NCBI RefSeq assembly: GCF_004342285.1 | Contig: NZ_SMCV01000003.1 | Location: 310,001 to 374,000, forward strand | Reading direction: 5' to 3' | Length of the DNA: 64,000 bases | Source: Klebsiella sp. BIGb0138 | GTDB lineage: Bacteria; Pseudomonadota; Gammaproteobacteria; Enterobacterales; Enterobacteriaceae | Shown: positions 44,192-52,940 of the stretch, piece by piece | Layout: every line of letters starts with the position of its first letter | Position numbering within the stretch: the first letter of the stretch is position 1 | Notes under the pieces: generated by a model | Seen by the model: the letters and a program-made list of their open reading frames with translations, nothing else | The model's database searches: none | Told to the model about the DNA's origin: nothing | Position numbers and translations under genes: made by a program

Positions 44192-45294
44192 GCTTTCGCT
44201 CCCTGACGGCGTGCCGGCCAGATCCCCTGCGGACGCAGCAGCATCACCAGCACCAGCGCCAGGCCGTAGAACAGCTGCCGTAGAATTTCCGGGTCAATCA
44301 GCACTTCGCCAAACAGCGCCTGTTGTACCGGCGCGGCCTGACTGCGGAGCAGTTCCGGCAGCGCGGTGAGCAATACGGCGCCGAGGATCACCCCCGGGAT
44401 GTGCCCCATGCCGCCGAGGACCACCATCGCCAGTACCGCAATCGACTCCTGCAGGGTAAAGGATTCCGGGGAGACGAACCCCTGGAAGGCGCCGAACAGC
44501 GCCCCGGCAACGCCGCCGAACGAGGCGCCAATGGCGAAGGCCAGTAGTTTGTAGTTACGCACGTTGATGCCCATGGCGCGGGCAACATCTTCATCTTCGC
44601 GGATGGCGTGCCAGGCGCGGCCGATACGGGAGTGCTGCAGGCGCAGGCAGACGAAAATAATCGCCACAATCACCAGCATCAGCAGGTAGTACCACAGCCA
44701 CAGCGCCGGGACTTTAAAACCGAACCAGTGATAAACGCCGCTAAACTTCAGGCCGAACAGATTCAGCGTATCGACGCCAGAGATCCCTTTGGCGCCGTTG
44801 GTGATGTTGACCGGGCGGTCGAGGTTACGCATCAGGATGCGGATGATTTCACCGAAGCCGAGCGTGACAATCGCCAGATAGTCACCGCGCAGCTTCAGCG
44901 TCGGCGCGCCGAGGAGGATGCCGCAGCCCGCGGCGACCAGCGCGGCAAGCGGAATAATCAGCAGCCACGAGGTATGCAGGCCGTCGGGCAACCAGGTCTG
45001 TAGCCCCGGGAACGCCTCCAGCAGATGTGGGGAGGCGAGCAGAGCGGCGAGATAGGCCCCTACGGCGTAGAAGGCGATAAATCCCATATCCAGCAGGCCG
45101 GTGTAGCCGACCACGATATTCAGTCCCAGCGCCAGCATGATGTAGAGCAGGGCAAAATCGATAACCCGCACCCAGTAGTTGCCGCCGAGCTGGCTGGCCA
45201 CTATCGGGGCGATCAGCAATGCGCAGATAAACAGGGCCATACCGGACCAGAAGCGGCGCGAGACGGCGGGAGCATCTAATTGTACTGTGGTCAT
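44188..45294 (-). CDS. LivM-type ABC permease
   Basis: A 368-residue inner-membrane protein with about 9-10 helices. It carries GLNIVVGYTGLLDMGFIAFY, GDYLAIVTLGFGEIIRILMR and RAWHAIREDEDVARAMGINV, the cytosolic coupling loop that contacts the ATPases. It forms the channel with the LivH-type permease encoded 9 bases upstream. Confidence 0.92.
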   Translation of the reverse strand: MTTVQLDAPAVSRRFWSGMALFICALLIAPIVASQLGGNYWVRVIDFALLYIMLALGLNIVVGYTGLLDMGFIAFYAVGAYLAALLASPHLLEAFPGLQTWLPDGLHTSWLLIIPLAALVAAGCGILLGAPTLKLRGDYLAIVTLGFGEIIRILMRNLDRPVNITNGAKGISGVDTLNLFGLKFSGVYHWFGFKVPALWLWYYLLMLVIVAIIFVCLRLQHSRIGRAWHAIREDEDVARAMGINVRNYKLLAFAIGASFGGVAGALFGAFQGFVSPESFTLQESIAVLAMVVLGGMGHIPGVILGAVLLTALPELLRSQAAPVQQALFGEVLIDPEILRQLFYGLALVLVMLLRPQGIWPARRQGAKA

Positions 45295-45303
45295 GATTGT
45301 CTC

Positions 45304-46254
45304 CTATGCCCGGTGCGCCACGCGCTCGCCAAGTAAACCGGCGGGACGGAAGACCAGCACCAGAATCAGCACCATAAAGGCGAAGATATCCTGATAGTTG
45401 CTGCCGAAGACGCCATGGGTCAGATCGCCGAGATAGCCGGCGCCCAGCGATTCGATAATCCCCAGCAGCAGGCCGCCGACCATCGCGCCGCGAATATTGC
45501 CGATCCCGCCGAGCACCGCGGCGGTGAAGGCTTTAATCCCGGGCAGGAAGCCCATCGAGAAACCGGCGCTGCCGTAGTTGCTGGCCATCATCACCCCGGC
45601 CAGCGCCGCGAAGATGCCGCCGATGGCAAAGGTGAGGCTGATAATGGCGTTGGGGTTGACCCCCATCAGCGTGGCGATGCGCGGGTTTTCAGCCACCGCC
45701 CGCATGCCGCGGCCCAGGCGGGTAAATTCCACCAGCAGCCACAGACCGAGCATGACCGCCAGCGCCAGCGCGACGGTAACGATACCGGTGACGGTGATAA
45801 TGGCCGGCGGATGCGCCTCGCTGCCGTGAGTGATGGCGATCGGATCCATCGGCAGAATTTGCGGAAACATCAGCGGATTGCGGCTCCAGATAATCATGGC
45901 GACGGTCTGCAGCAGCACCGATACGCCGATCCCGGAGATCAGCGGGGCGAGACGCGGGGCATGACGCAGGCGACGATAGGCAAAGCGCTCTACCGCCATC
46001 GCCAGCAGCGCGCACACCGCCATGGCCAGCATCAGCGCCAGCGCCAGCTGGGCCAGCGGCGGCAGGCCGGGAAAATGGGCATGCAGCGCATTCATCCCGG
46101 AAAGGGTGGTTAATGCGCCCACCATCAGAATATCGCCGTGGGCAAAGTTAATAATGCGCAGAATGCCATACACCATGGTATAGCCGAGTGCGATCAGGGC
46201 GTAGATGCTGCCGAGCATGACCCCGTTGATAAGTTGTTGTATGAGAGTGTCCAA
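45304..46254 (-). CDS. LivH-type ABC permease
   Basis: A 316-residue inner-membrane permease. Seen: MDTLIQQLINGVMLGSIYAL, GYTMVYGILRIINFAHGDIL near the N terminus, and the coupling loop RAVAENPRIATLMGVNPNAI. It is the first gene of a seven-gene minus-strand operon (LivH, LivM, LivG, LivF, binding protein, ATC hydrolase, N-carbamoyl hydrolase). It is divergent from a LysR gene across 171 bp. Confidence 0.92.
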   Translation of the reverse strand: MDTLIQQLINGVMLGSIYALIALGYTMVYGILRIINFAHGDILMVGALTTLSGMNALHAHFPGLPPLAQLALALMLAMAVCALLAMAVERFAYRRLRHAPRLAPLISGIGVSVLLQTVAMIIWSRNPLMFPQILPMDPIAITHGSEAHPPAIITVTGIVTVALALAVMLGLWLLVEFTRLGRGMRAVAENPRIATLMGVNPNAIISLTFAIGGIFAALAGVMMASNYGSAGFSMGFLPGIKAFTAAVLGGIGNIRGAMVGGLLLGIIESLGAGYLGDLTHGVFGSNYQDIFAFMVLILVLVFRPAGLLGERVAHRA

Positions 46255-46425
46255 CTGAAGTACCCGACAATGTGCTCAAATTACCGCTACCCTCTTACAA
46301 ATGAATTAAATTGTAAAATACGGATATATTCTTTCTTATGATGATTGTGAATTTAACTATCATTATGATTTTTAATAATATTAAATAATGAGATGACGGG
46401 CGTTTTGCACTAAGAAAATCAACAT
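46255..46425. promoter_or_regulatory. divergent promoter region between the Liv-type operon and its LysR gene
   Basis: A 171-bp, very AT-rich interval. The arrangement (LysR gene divergent from a catabolic operon) is the classic one in which the LysR protein binds between the two. No T-N11-A motif was singled out with confidence. Confidence 0.5.
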
Positions 46426-47355
46426 ATGAAAAAAACAGAACAATTAAGCGAGCAGGCAGCGGCTCCGCAAAGCCTGCTGAACAACGATCCGCCGCTACGT
46501 GCGGTGCGGGCATTTGAAGCTATCGCTCGCCTGGGCAGCGTGACCCAGGCCGCACGCGAACTGGCGATCTCGCCGTCAGCGGTAAGCCACCAGCTGAAGG
46601 TGCTGGAGGAGTATCTGCAAATTCCGCTGACGGAAAGAGCGGGGCGGCGGCTGACGCTCAGCCAGCAGGGGCGGGAGTACTACCGCTCGATCCGCGCGGC
46701 GTTTAATGTGCTGCGCCAGGCCACCGAGCACCTGGTCGATCAGGCCCAGACCCAGCAGGTCACCATCAGCCTGATCCCGCTGTTCGGCATGGGCTGGTTC
46801 ATCCCCCGGCTGCCGTCATTTGTTCACGCTAACCCGCAGACCGAAATCAATGTGCTCTACGCCAACCACCGCAACTACCTCAGCGATGCCTCGGATATGT
46901 CTATCCGTTTTGGCGACGGGCATTGGGTGGGGTATCAGAGCGAAAAACTGATTTCCGGCAGGATGGTGCCGGTATGCAGCCGGGCGTTTCTCCGCCTGCA
47001 TGGCCATATTGATACCCCGGAACAGCTACTGCAGATGCCGCTCCTGCATGATGAGGAGCGCACCACGTGGAATCAGTGGTTTGTTCAGCAAGGGGTAAAA
47101 CGCCCGCCGCGCTCAACCGGGCCGCTGTTTGAAGACGGTCTGCTGACCCTTGCGGGCGTGCAGGCCGGCCTCGGCTGCGCCCTGATGCGCGAACCGTTAA
47201 TCGCCCCCTATCTGAAAAGCGGCGAGCTGGTGAAAATCTTCGACGCGGCGATTGAGGATGGCCGGGATTACTACCTCTGCGTGCGTCACGACAGCGACAT
47301 GACGCCCAACGGTAAGCTGCTGCAGAGCTGGCTGCGCAACGAGGCGCTAAATTAA
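46426..47355 (+). CDS. LysR family regulator (GcvA-like)
   Basis: A 309-residue LysR protein. The DNA-binding domain is RAVRAFEAIARLGSVTQAAR followed by ELAISPSAVSHQLKVLEEYL. The effector domain follows with the GcvA-subgroup stretch ERAGRRLTLSQQGREYYRSI and a C-terminal LTLAGVQAGLGCALMREPLI. It is divergent from, and presumably controls, the importer/hydrolase operon. It is convergent with scrR, 14 bases separating the two stops. Confidence 0.88.
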   Translation: MKKTEQLSEQAAAPQSLLNNDPPLRAVRAFEAIARLGSVTQAARELAISPSAVSHQLKVLEEYLQIPLTERAGRRLTLSQQGREYYRSIRAAFNVLRQATEHLVDQAQTQQVTISLIPLFGMGWFIPRLPSFVHANPQTEINVLYANHRNYLSDASDMSIRFGDGHWVGYQSEKLISGRMVPVCSRAFLRLHGHIDTPEQLLQMPLLHDEERTTWNQWFVQQGVKRPPRSTGPLFEDGLLTLAGVQAGLGCALMREPLIAPYLKSGELVKIFDAAIEDGRDYYLCVRHDSDMTPNGKLLQSWLRNEALN

Positions 47356-47369
47356 GCGCCTTGCGCAGG

Positions 47370-48374
47370 TCAACGGTGGCGGATCTGCAGCGTCGCCGGC
47401 AGGTAGCGCTGCAGCGGATCCGGCGTTTTCCCGTCGATAAGCTGGCTGAGCAGGTCATAGCAGTGCCACGCCAGCTGGCGGTTGTCCTGCTGGACGGTAT
47501 CGATACGCAGCGACAGCGAGTCGTAGAGATAGTGATCGTCAAAGCTCGCCAGGTGAATGTCGGAATCCAGTAAATGGTGCTGGCTCATATAGCGCAATAC
47601 CCCTTCCAGCAGGCCGCAGGCGGCGGTAAACAGCGCTTTCGGCGGGCGACCGAGACGCGCGCACAGCGCGGCGAACATCTCATAGCCGGAGCTCGGATGA
47701 TAGTTACCGTTAATCACCCATTCGGGACGCAGCTCGACCCCCGCGTTTGCCAGCCCCTGGGTGAAGCCCGCCAGGCGGTCGCGCGACGGCGAGAGGCGCG
47801 GCTGCCCACCGAGGAACCAGAACTCATCGCTGTGCCCGGGGGCAATGCGCGAAATCAGATCCGCCGTCGGGCTGATGGCGTCGGTCATCACCAGCGGCAG
47901 GGGGCTTTCGCTGGGGCAGCGGTCAAACAGCACCACCGGCAGCTGTTCGCTAAGTTTGCGATAATCGGCGTCGTTGTGCAGGCAGGAGGCGACAATCAGA
48001 CCGTCAACCTGACGGGCAATCATATTATTGACCACCACGTTTTCCTGGGCCGGGTTTTCATCGGTACAGGAGATAAGCAGCTGCACCCCGGCTTCGCGAC
48101 AGAGCATTTCAAGCTCGTGAGAGAAGACGGCAAAACCGTAGTTGGTGATTTCAGGTACCACCAGACCGATGGTATGGCTGCGGTTATCGCGCAGCGAACG
48201 GGCGTGGATGCTGGGCTGGTAATGTTGTTCGCGGGCAATCGCCAGCACCCGCTCGCGGGTTTGCCGGGCGACACGGAGCTCTTTGCCGCGACCGTTCAGC
48301 ACCAGGCTGGCGGTCGCTTTTGAGACCCCCGCCAGCCCGGCGATATCTTTAATGGTAACGCGTTTGGTTTTCAT
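47370..48374 (-). CDS. scrR: ScrR, LacI-family repressor of sucrose genes
   Basis: A 334-residue LacI-type protein. [36 protein letters not shown] and [20 protein letters not shown] match Klebsiella ScrR closely over the full length. It represses the scr operon and is released by fructose or fructose-1-phosphate. A GTG at 48377 is possible, but the ATG at 48374 gives the family length. It appears intact, although the transport and hydrolysis genes it controlled have been deleted. Two ScrR-type palindromes remain upstream. scrK is now its only local target. Confidence 0.93.
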   Translation of the reverse strand: MKTKRVTIKDIAGLAGVSKATASLVLNGRGKELRVARQTRERVLAIAREQHYQPSIHARSLRDNRSHTIGLVVPEITNYGFAVFSHELEMLCREAGVQLLISCTDENPAQENVVVNNMIARQVDGLIVASCLHNDADYRKLSEQLPVVLFDRCPSESPLPLVMTDAISPTADLISRIAPGHSDEFWFLGGQPRLSPSRDRLAGFTQGLANAGVELRPEWVINGNYHPSSGYEMFAALCARLGRPPKALFTAACGLLEGVLRYMSQHHLLDSDIHLASFDDHYLYDSLSLRIDTVQQDNRQLAWHCYDLLSQLIDGKTPDPLQRYLPATLQIRHR

Positions 48375-48404
48375 CACGGCAACATGCGCCTGAAATTAAA
48401 ACGC

Positions 48405-48510
48405 TTATTCTACCATGCATGGACGCAGCGGCCAGTAGCAGAATGTCATCGGGCGCTGCGCCGTTGAATACGATCTGCGCGGGATAGCGCGGGAAGCAGC
48501 GGCAGCTCAT
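48405..48510 (-). pseudogene. scrB remnant: C-terminal 35 codons of sucrose-6-phosphate hydrolase, frameshifted
   Basis: Reading down from 48510 gives MSCRCFPRYPAQIVFNGAAP, which matches the end of Klebsiella ScrB (xMSSRFFPGYPGQLIFSGATP as I recall it). After one extra base near 48450 the frame continues TFCYWPLRPCMVE-stop at 48405-48407, again matching the ScrB C terminus (AFCRWLLRPCMVE). Everything before it is missing. It joins directly to the scrA remnant and lies just upstream of scrR, the original scrB-scrR order. Confidence 0.82.
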
Positions 48511-48671
48511 CACCCCTTTACCCCCTCAATTTTGCCGATGGCCTGCTGCCTGGCCAGCGCGCCATTCACCAGAACCAGGCGCAGCCGCGTGGCGCAGGGT
48601 GCGGCGCTGGCAATATTGTCCTTACCCCCCAGAAGCGGAAGCCGCGAGCGGGAAATCTGCTGAAAATCCAT
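48510..48671 (-). pseudogene. scrA remnant: first 53 codons of the sucrose PTS enzyme IIBC
   Basis: From the ATG at 48671 (GAGGGG upstream) the frame reads MDFQQISRSRLPLLGGKDNI and ends KIEGVKG-stop. This is the EIIB N terminus of Klebsiella ScrA, including the phosphorylated-cysteine region PCATRLRLVLV. The protein should be about 456 residues. The sequence then jumps to the end of scrB. The join lies in AAGGGGTG, a string expected at both original sites (codons for KGC in scrA and EGVM in scrB), so deletion by short homology is likely. Confidence 0.85.
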
Positions 48672-48752
48672 AATCCCCTCTGAATGCATGATTATTTTTG
48701 CGCAGCTGACGGTGCGGATTGCGCCCGTCGCGGCGGCGTGGGTTATGTTGGC

Positions 48753-48764
48753 TAAACCGGTTTA
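48753..48764. promoter_or_regulatory. ScrR operator (former scrY promoter)
   Basis: The perfect 12-bp palindrome TAAACCGGTTTA is identical to that in front of scrK. It sits about 80 bp upstream of the scrA remnant, where the scrY promoter operator should be. The scrY coding sequence is absent. Confidence 0.8.
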
Positions 48765-48782
48765 ATCAGTGTGGCGGAGATA

Positions 48783-48808
48783 ACAAAGCGGGCCGCAATA
48801 TCGGCCCG
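48783..48808 (-). terminator. terminator-like hairpin after scrK
   Basis: CGGGCCG and CGGCCCG (48802-48808 and 48789-48795) pair around a 6-base loop directly after the scrK stop, followed on the minus strand by CTTTGTT. It is a moderate intrinsic terminator. Confidence 0.65.
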
Positions 48809-48814
48809 TGAGAA

Positions 48815-49738
48815 TCAGAACTGACGGTTAAGATCGCGCTGGTAGGGCAGGGCGGTCATGGCGCCTTTGGCGGTGGTCGCCAGCGCTCCGCAGGTTTGCG
48901 CCAGCGCAATGGCGGGTTCCAGCGTCGCCGCATCCGTCGGCATGCCGCGGTCGGCCAGGCTGGCGAGCAGCCCGGCAACGAAGGCGTCGCCGGCACCGGT
49001 GGTATCAACGCTGACCACCGGCCTGGCCGCAAAACGCGTCACCTGCTGCTGGAAAGCGGCGAGCACGCCCGCTTTGCCCTGGGTAACCAGCAGCAGCGCG
49101 GGCCGATAGCGCTGGGTCAGGGTGGCGATCCCCTGCTCAAGATCGTGGCTGCCGCTGATGAACACCAGCTCTTCCTCGGAAAGTTTCACCACGTCGGCCA
49201 GCGTGAGGGCTCGATCGAGGCTGGCGTGCAGCAGTTCCACATCCTGCCACAGATCGGGGCGGATATTCGGGTCAAAGCTGACCCGCCCCCCGGCATGTTT
49301 GATCTGTTCCATCGCGGTGAACGTGGTGCTGCGGCTCGGTTCGGCGCTCAGCGCGATAGAGCAGACGTGCAGCCACTGGTCTGGGGCAAACGCCGGGAGA
49401 TCCTCCGGCTGCAGAAACAGGTCCGCGCTGGGGCGAACCATGAAAGTAAAGGTTCTTTCGCCCTGATCGTCGAGATCGACCACCACGGTAGAGGTCCGAT
49501 GCTGCGCATCGCGCTGCATATAGCGAATATCCACCTGCTCCTGGCTGAGCGTTTGCTGCATAAAGCGGCCAAAGGGATCGTCGCCGACGCGGCCAATAAA
49601 CCCGCTATGGCCACCCAGGCGGGCGATACCCACCGCGACGTTGGCCGGCGCGCCGCCGGGGCACTGCAGCAGGCGTCCTCCGCTTTCCGGCAGCAGATCG
49701 ACAACCGCATCCCCAAGAACCCATACTTTTGCATTCAT
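48815..49738 (-). CDS. scrK: ScrK, fructokinase
   Basis: A 307-residue PfkB-family sugar kinase. Seen: MNAKVWVLGDAVVDLLPESG, CPGGAPANVAVGIARLGGHS near the N terminus, IKHAGGRVSFDPNIRPDLW, and the catalytic motif DTTGAGDAFVAGLLASL near residue 250. It matches Klebsiella ScrK along its length. It phosphorylates the fructose released from sucrose-6-phosphate. It appears intact and has its own ScrR operator, but its partners scrY, scrA and scrB are gone. It may still serve free fructose. The name aminoimidazole riboside kinase, given to close relatives, is the main alternative. Confidence 0.93.
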   Translation of the reverse strand: MNAKVWVLGDAVVDLLPESGGRLLQCPGGAPANVAVGIARLGGHSGFIGRVGDDPFGRFMQQTLSQEQVDIRYMQRDAQHRTSTVVVDLDDQGERTFTFMVRPSADLFLQPEDLPAFAPDQWLHVCSIALSAEPSRSTTFTAMEQIKHAGGRVSFDPNIRPDLWQDVELLHASLDRALTLADVVKLSEEELVFISGSHDLEQGIATLTQRYRPALLLVTQGKAGVLAAFQQQVTRFAARPVVSVDTTGAGDAFVAGLLASLADRGMPTDAATLEPAIALAQTCGALATTAKGAMTALPYQRDLNRQF

Positions 49739-49767
49739 GCTGATTTCACCTCAATGCTAAACTAAAT

Positions 49768-49779
49768 TAAACCGGTTTA
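49768..49779. promoter_or_regulatory. ScrR operator upstream of scrK
   Basis: The perfect 12-bp palindrome TAAACCGGTTTA lies 30 bp upstream of the scrK ATG, the second copy of the scr operator. The CG centre and AAACCGGTTT shape are typical of ScrR/LacI-family sites. Confidence 0.82.
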
Positions 49780-49880
49780 GCTTATTAAAACATAGCTTGC
49801 TGACGATCGGAACGCGGCGATCGAGAAAGTGCGAGGCAGGGCAAAAAAATAGCTCTACTGACGCGGCGCCGGAGGCAAGC

Positions 49881-50684
49881 TTACGCCGCCGTCCGGGCCA
49901 GACCGTCGATAATCACCTGCATGATCCCCTGCGAACAGGGTTCGATACGCCCGCGTACGCCGTATACCGCGGCGAGTATCTCCGGGGTAATGACCTGCGA
50001 AGGGGCTCCGTCGGCCAGCAGCTGTCCCTCTTTTAGCATCAACACATGATCGGCATGACGCAGGGCGATATTAATGTCGTGGACCACCACCAGGGTGATG
50101 ATATTACGGCTGCGGGTCTCCCTGCGCACCAGATCCATCACGTGAAACTGATAGTTCAAATCCAGGGCGCTGAGGGGTTCATCCAGTAGCAGCAACGCCG
50201 GCTGGCGGATAAGCGACTGGGCCAGACCGACGAGCTGTTTCTGCCCGCCGGAAAGCTGGTCAAGGTAGCTCAACGCCAGGTGCTCAATACCCAGCTGGCG
50301 CAGCAGGGACATCACCTCCGCCTGCTTATCCGGGCGCATAAAACCCCCGGCGGCGCGCTGGGCGACGATAATCGACTCCAGTACGTGCAGATGGACGCCC
50401 GCAGGCAGCGTTTGCGGCAGATAAACCACTTTTTCCGCGCGGCGGGCGAACGGCAGCGCCAGCAGATTTTCCCCGGCCAGCGACAATTCCCCCGTCGACG
50501 GACCGAGGCCCGCCATCGCCCGCATCAGGGTCGATTTTCCACTGCCGTTAGGGCCGAGAAGGGCGGTGATTTGACCGCACGGCAGGTGAGGGACCGTCAG
50601 ATCGCGGATAACCTGACGTTTCGGATAGCCGGCGCTGAAGCGGGTGAGCGCCAGCCCCGGCGGCGCAGCGGTATACTGGGTCAT
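49881..50684 (-). CDS. iron-siderophore-type ABC ATP-binding protein (FecE family)
   Basis: A 267-residue ATPase with Walker A GPNGSGKST, signature LSGGQKQLVGLAQSL and Walker B LLLLDEPLSALDLNY. It belongs to the FecE/FhuC/BtuD group that powers import of siderophores, haem or cobalamin. The start overlaps the permease stop by 4 bases (ATGA). It is the last gene of a three-gene minus-strand operon. Confidence 0.9.
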   Translation of the reverse strand: MTQYTAAPPGLALTRFSAGYPKRQVIRDLTVPHLPCGQITALLGPNGSGKSTLMRAMAGLGPSTGELSLAGENLLALPFARRAEKVVYLPQTLPAGVHLHVLESIIVAQRAAGGFMRPDKQAEVMSLLRQLGIEHLALSYLDQLSGGQKQLVGLAQSLIRQPALLLLDEPLSALDLNYQFHVMDLVRRETRSRNIITLVVVHDINIALRHADHVLMLKEGQLLADGAPSQVITPEILAAVYGVRGRIEPCSQGIMQVIIDGLARTAA

Positions 50685-51763
50685 ACGTTCCCCCGGTGGC
50701 GTAAAATAATACTCAGGAAAAAGGGGACTCCGACCAGCGAGGTGACGATACCCACCGGAATAATGGCGCCGGGGATCAGGTTCTTCGACGCCACCGACGC
50801 CAGCGAGAGTACCAGGGCGCCGATGAAGGCGCTGGCGGGCAGATAAAAGCGATGATCTTCGCCAAAAATCAGGCGCGCGATATGCGGGGCGACGAGGCCG
50901 ATAAAACCAATCGGGCCGACGAAGGCTACCGCCAGCGCCGACAGGATGCTGATGCGCAGTAGCGTGGTCAGCCGCAGGCGGCGAACGTTAATGCCGAAGC
51001 TGATGGCCCGGTCTTCGCCGAGGCGCAACGCGGTCAGTTTCCACGCGCTCATCATCGAGAGCGGCATGACCACCGCCAGCACGGCCAGTAAAATTCCCAC
51101 CTTTTGCCATGAGGCGCGATCGATACTGCCCATGGTCCAGAACACCAGCCCCTGTAAGGTATCTTCGTTAGCCACAAACTGCAGCATCGACACCAGCGCG
51201 TTAAAGGTAAAGACCAGCGCGATACCAAACAGGATCACCCCGGAGGTGGCCACCTGGGTCCAGCGGGTAATTCCATCCAGCAGCAGAGCCGCCAGCAGGG
51301 CGAAGATAAAGGCATTGGCGGAGATAAACCACTGGCTGGGGATCCCCGGAATGCCAATCCCGAGGACGATGGCCAGCGCCGCGCCGAACGCCGCCGCCGA
51401 AGAGACACCAAGGGTAAAGGGGCTGGCGAGCGGGTTATTGAGGATGGTCTGCATCTCCGCGCCGGCGAGACCGAGCGCGAGCCCTACCACCACCGCCATC
51501 AGGGCGTAAGGCAGACGAATATCCCAGACGATCGCCCGCGTTCCGGCGTTCGCGCTGTCGGGGTCCGTCAGGGTTTGCCACAGCGTATGCAGCGGCATTC
51601 CGGAAGGCCCCATCATGAAGTCGAGCAGCAGCGAAGCGCCGATCAGCAGAAGTAACAGCAGCATAAAAGCGATGCGGCGGCGCAGGATCCGGCGATAGTT
51701 TAGCATCACCTCATCAGCTTCCAGCTTCAGAGCGTCGATGGCGGGTTCTGTGGTCGCACTCAT
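50681..51763 (-). CDS. FecCD-family ABC permease
   Basis: A 360-residue inner-membrane protein with about ten helices. Landmarks: FMMGPSGMPLHTLWQTLTDP, DIRLPYALMAVVVGLALGLA (the conserved RLPR-like region near 85), GAEMQTILNNPLASPFTLGV and GPIGFIGLVAPHIARLIFGE. A single permease gene implies a homodimeric channel. It lies between the ATPase and binding-protein genes. Confidence 0.92.
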   Translation of the reverse strand: MSATTEPAIDALKLEADEVMLNYRRILRRRIAFMLLLLLLIGASLLLDFMMGPSGMPLHTLWQTLTDPDSANAGTRAIVWDIRLPYALMAVVVGLALGLAGAEMQTILNNPLASPFTLGVSSAAAFGAALAIVLGIGIPGIPSQWFISANAFIFALLAALLLDGITRWTQVATSGVILFGIALVFTFNALVSMLQFVANEDTLQGLVFWTMGSIDRASWQKVGILLAVLAVVMPLSMMSAWKLTALRLGEDRAISFGINVRRLRLTTLLRISILSALAVAFVGPIGFIGLVAPHIARLIFGEDHRFYLPASAFIGALVLSLASVASKNLIPGAIIPVGIVTSLVGVPFFLSIILRHRGNV

Positions 51764-51769
51764 GGGCGT

Positions 51770-52888
51770 TTACTCACCTTGTTTCCAGGAGAAGACGAAC
51801 GGCAGATCGGGCAACGTGGTGAAGTGACGCACGATGTAGCGATAGGTCTCGTCCGGGTTCAGGGTGCTAAAAGAGTGCGGATAGATATCTTTCGCCAGAT
51901 ATTCCATGCCGACGATATTCCACGGATGATTGTAGAAATGGTGGTAAACTCCGTAGGCACGCTGCGCTTGCACCGCCGGGATCTCGCTGACGCCGGTACG
52001 CGCTAGCAGCTTCTGCCCCTGGGCGTTAACCGCCTGCTGGCTGACCTGGTAACCTAACGGCAGCACCTGACTGTTGCCGCGTTTCGAGCCGGTCATGATG
52101 TAAGCATCGGGTTTCAGACTGATAATTTTTTCCAGCGCCGCAAAACCGGAGGCGCCTGGCAGGACCTGTGAGCCAATATTATTGGCGCCTACCGCTTCCA
52201 CCAGACCACCCCAGCCGCTGTGACCGTGGGTAAAGCAGCAGGCGTCGCTGTTCCCGGCCAACGCTTCGACAAACACCGTGGCTTTCGGCGACAGGGTGGC
52301 CGTTTTCTGCTGGATTGCCTGCAGGTGCTGACGATAGTAATCGGTATAGGCTTTGGCCTGGCTCTCGCGGTTGAGCACCCGGCCAAGCAGATCGATACTT
52401 GGGGCGGTATCTTTGGCAGGATTCACTTCATAATCAACAAATAACACCGGAATATTCAGCGCAGCGAGCTTACTGATAACGCCGCTTTCCGTCAGCGCGG
52501 GCTTAGCGCGCAGCTGAGCAATCATCAGATCGGGCTGGCGGGAGAGGACGCTTTCGAGGTCGACATTGCCTTTGTCGCTAAAACCCATATCAAGAATCGT
52601 CGCCGACTGCGGCCACTTGTGCTTTAGCATTTCCCAGGTAGCCACGTCCTGTTTCTTTGCCAGGTTATTCCAGGCCACGACCCGTTGAAAAGGGTTATCG
52701 CGGTCCAGCAGCGCCAGCGTCATCAGGTCTCGTCCATCCTGCAGAATGACGCGCTGCGGCTCGTGCTGGAGGGTAATACTGCGGCCGTCGAGGTCGGTTA
52801 CCGTGAGGGGATACTGCGTGGCGTAGCTGAAAAAGGGGGCTGCGATCAAGGCTGTAAAAATAAATGAGCTTACTGATTTTCTTGCCAT
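51770..52888 (-). CDS. periplasmic iron-complex binding protein (FecB/PBP2 type)
   Basis: A 372-residue exported protein. The ATG at 52888 starts a signal peptide (MARKSVSSFIFTALIAAPFF; cleavage near SYATQ). The upstream open stretch of 59 codons has no exported-protein start and crosses the promoter. The mature part shows the class III binding-protein fold: YPLTVTDLDGRSITLQHEPQ, LDMGFSDKGNVDLESVLSRQ and KIISLKPDAYIMTGSKRG. A Cys-Cys pair (NSDACCFTHG) is unusual. It would deliver a siderophore, haem or similar chelate. The outer-membrane receptor is not next to it. Confidence 0.86.
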   Translation of the reverse strand: MARKSVSSFIFTALIAAPFFSYATQYPLTVTDLDGRSITLQHEPQRVILQDGRDLMTLALLDRDNPFQRVVAWNNLAKKQDVATWEMLKHKWPQSATILDMGFSDKGNVDLESVLSRQPDLMIAQLRAKPALTESGVISKLAALNIPVLFVDYEVNPAKDTAPSIDLLGRVLNRESQAKAYTDYYRQHLQAIQQKTATLSPKATVFVEALAGNSDACCFTHGHSGWGGLVEAVGANNIGSQVLPGASGFAALEKIISLKPDAYIMTGSKRGNSQVLPLGYQVSQQAVNAQGQKLLARTGVSEIPAVQAQRAYGVYHHFYNHPWNIVGMEYLAKDIYPHSFSTLNPDETYRYIVRHFTTLPDLPFVFSWKQGE

Positions 52889-52918
52889 AAGGTGAGTTCC
52901 GTTTGCGAATTTATAAAT

Positions 52919-52940
52919 ATAATGATTTTGATAATTATTC
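52919..52940. promoter_or_regulatory. candidate Fur box upstream of the iron ABC operon
   Basis: ATAATGATTTTGATAATTATTC lies about 31-52 bases before the binding-protein ATG and resembles the Fur consensus of NATWAT repeats. It is AT-rich context, so the match is suggestive only. Confidence 0.45.
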
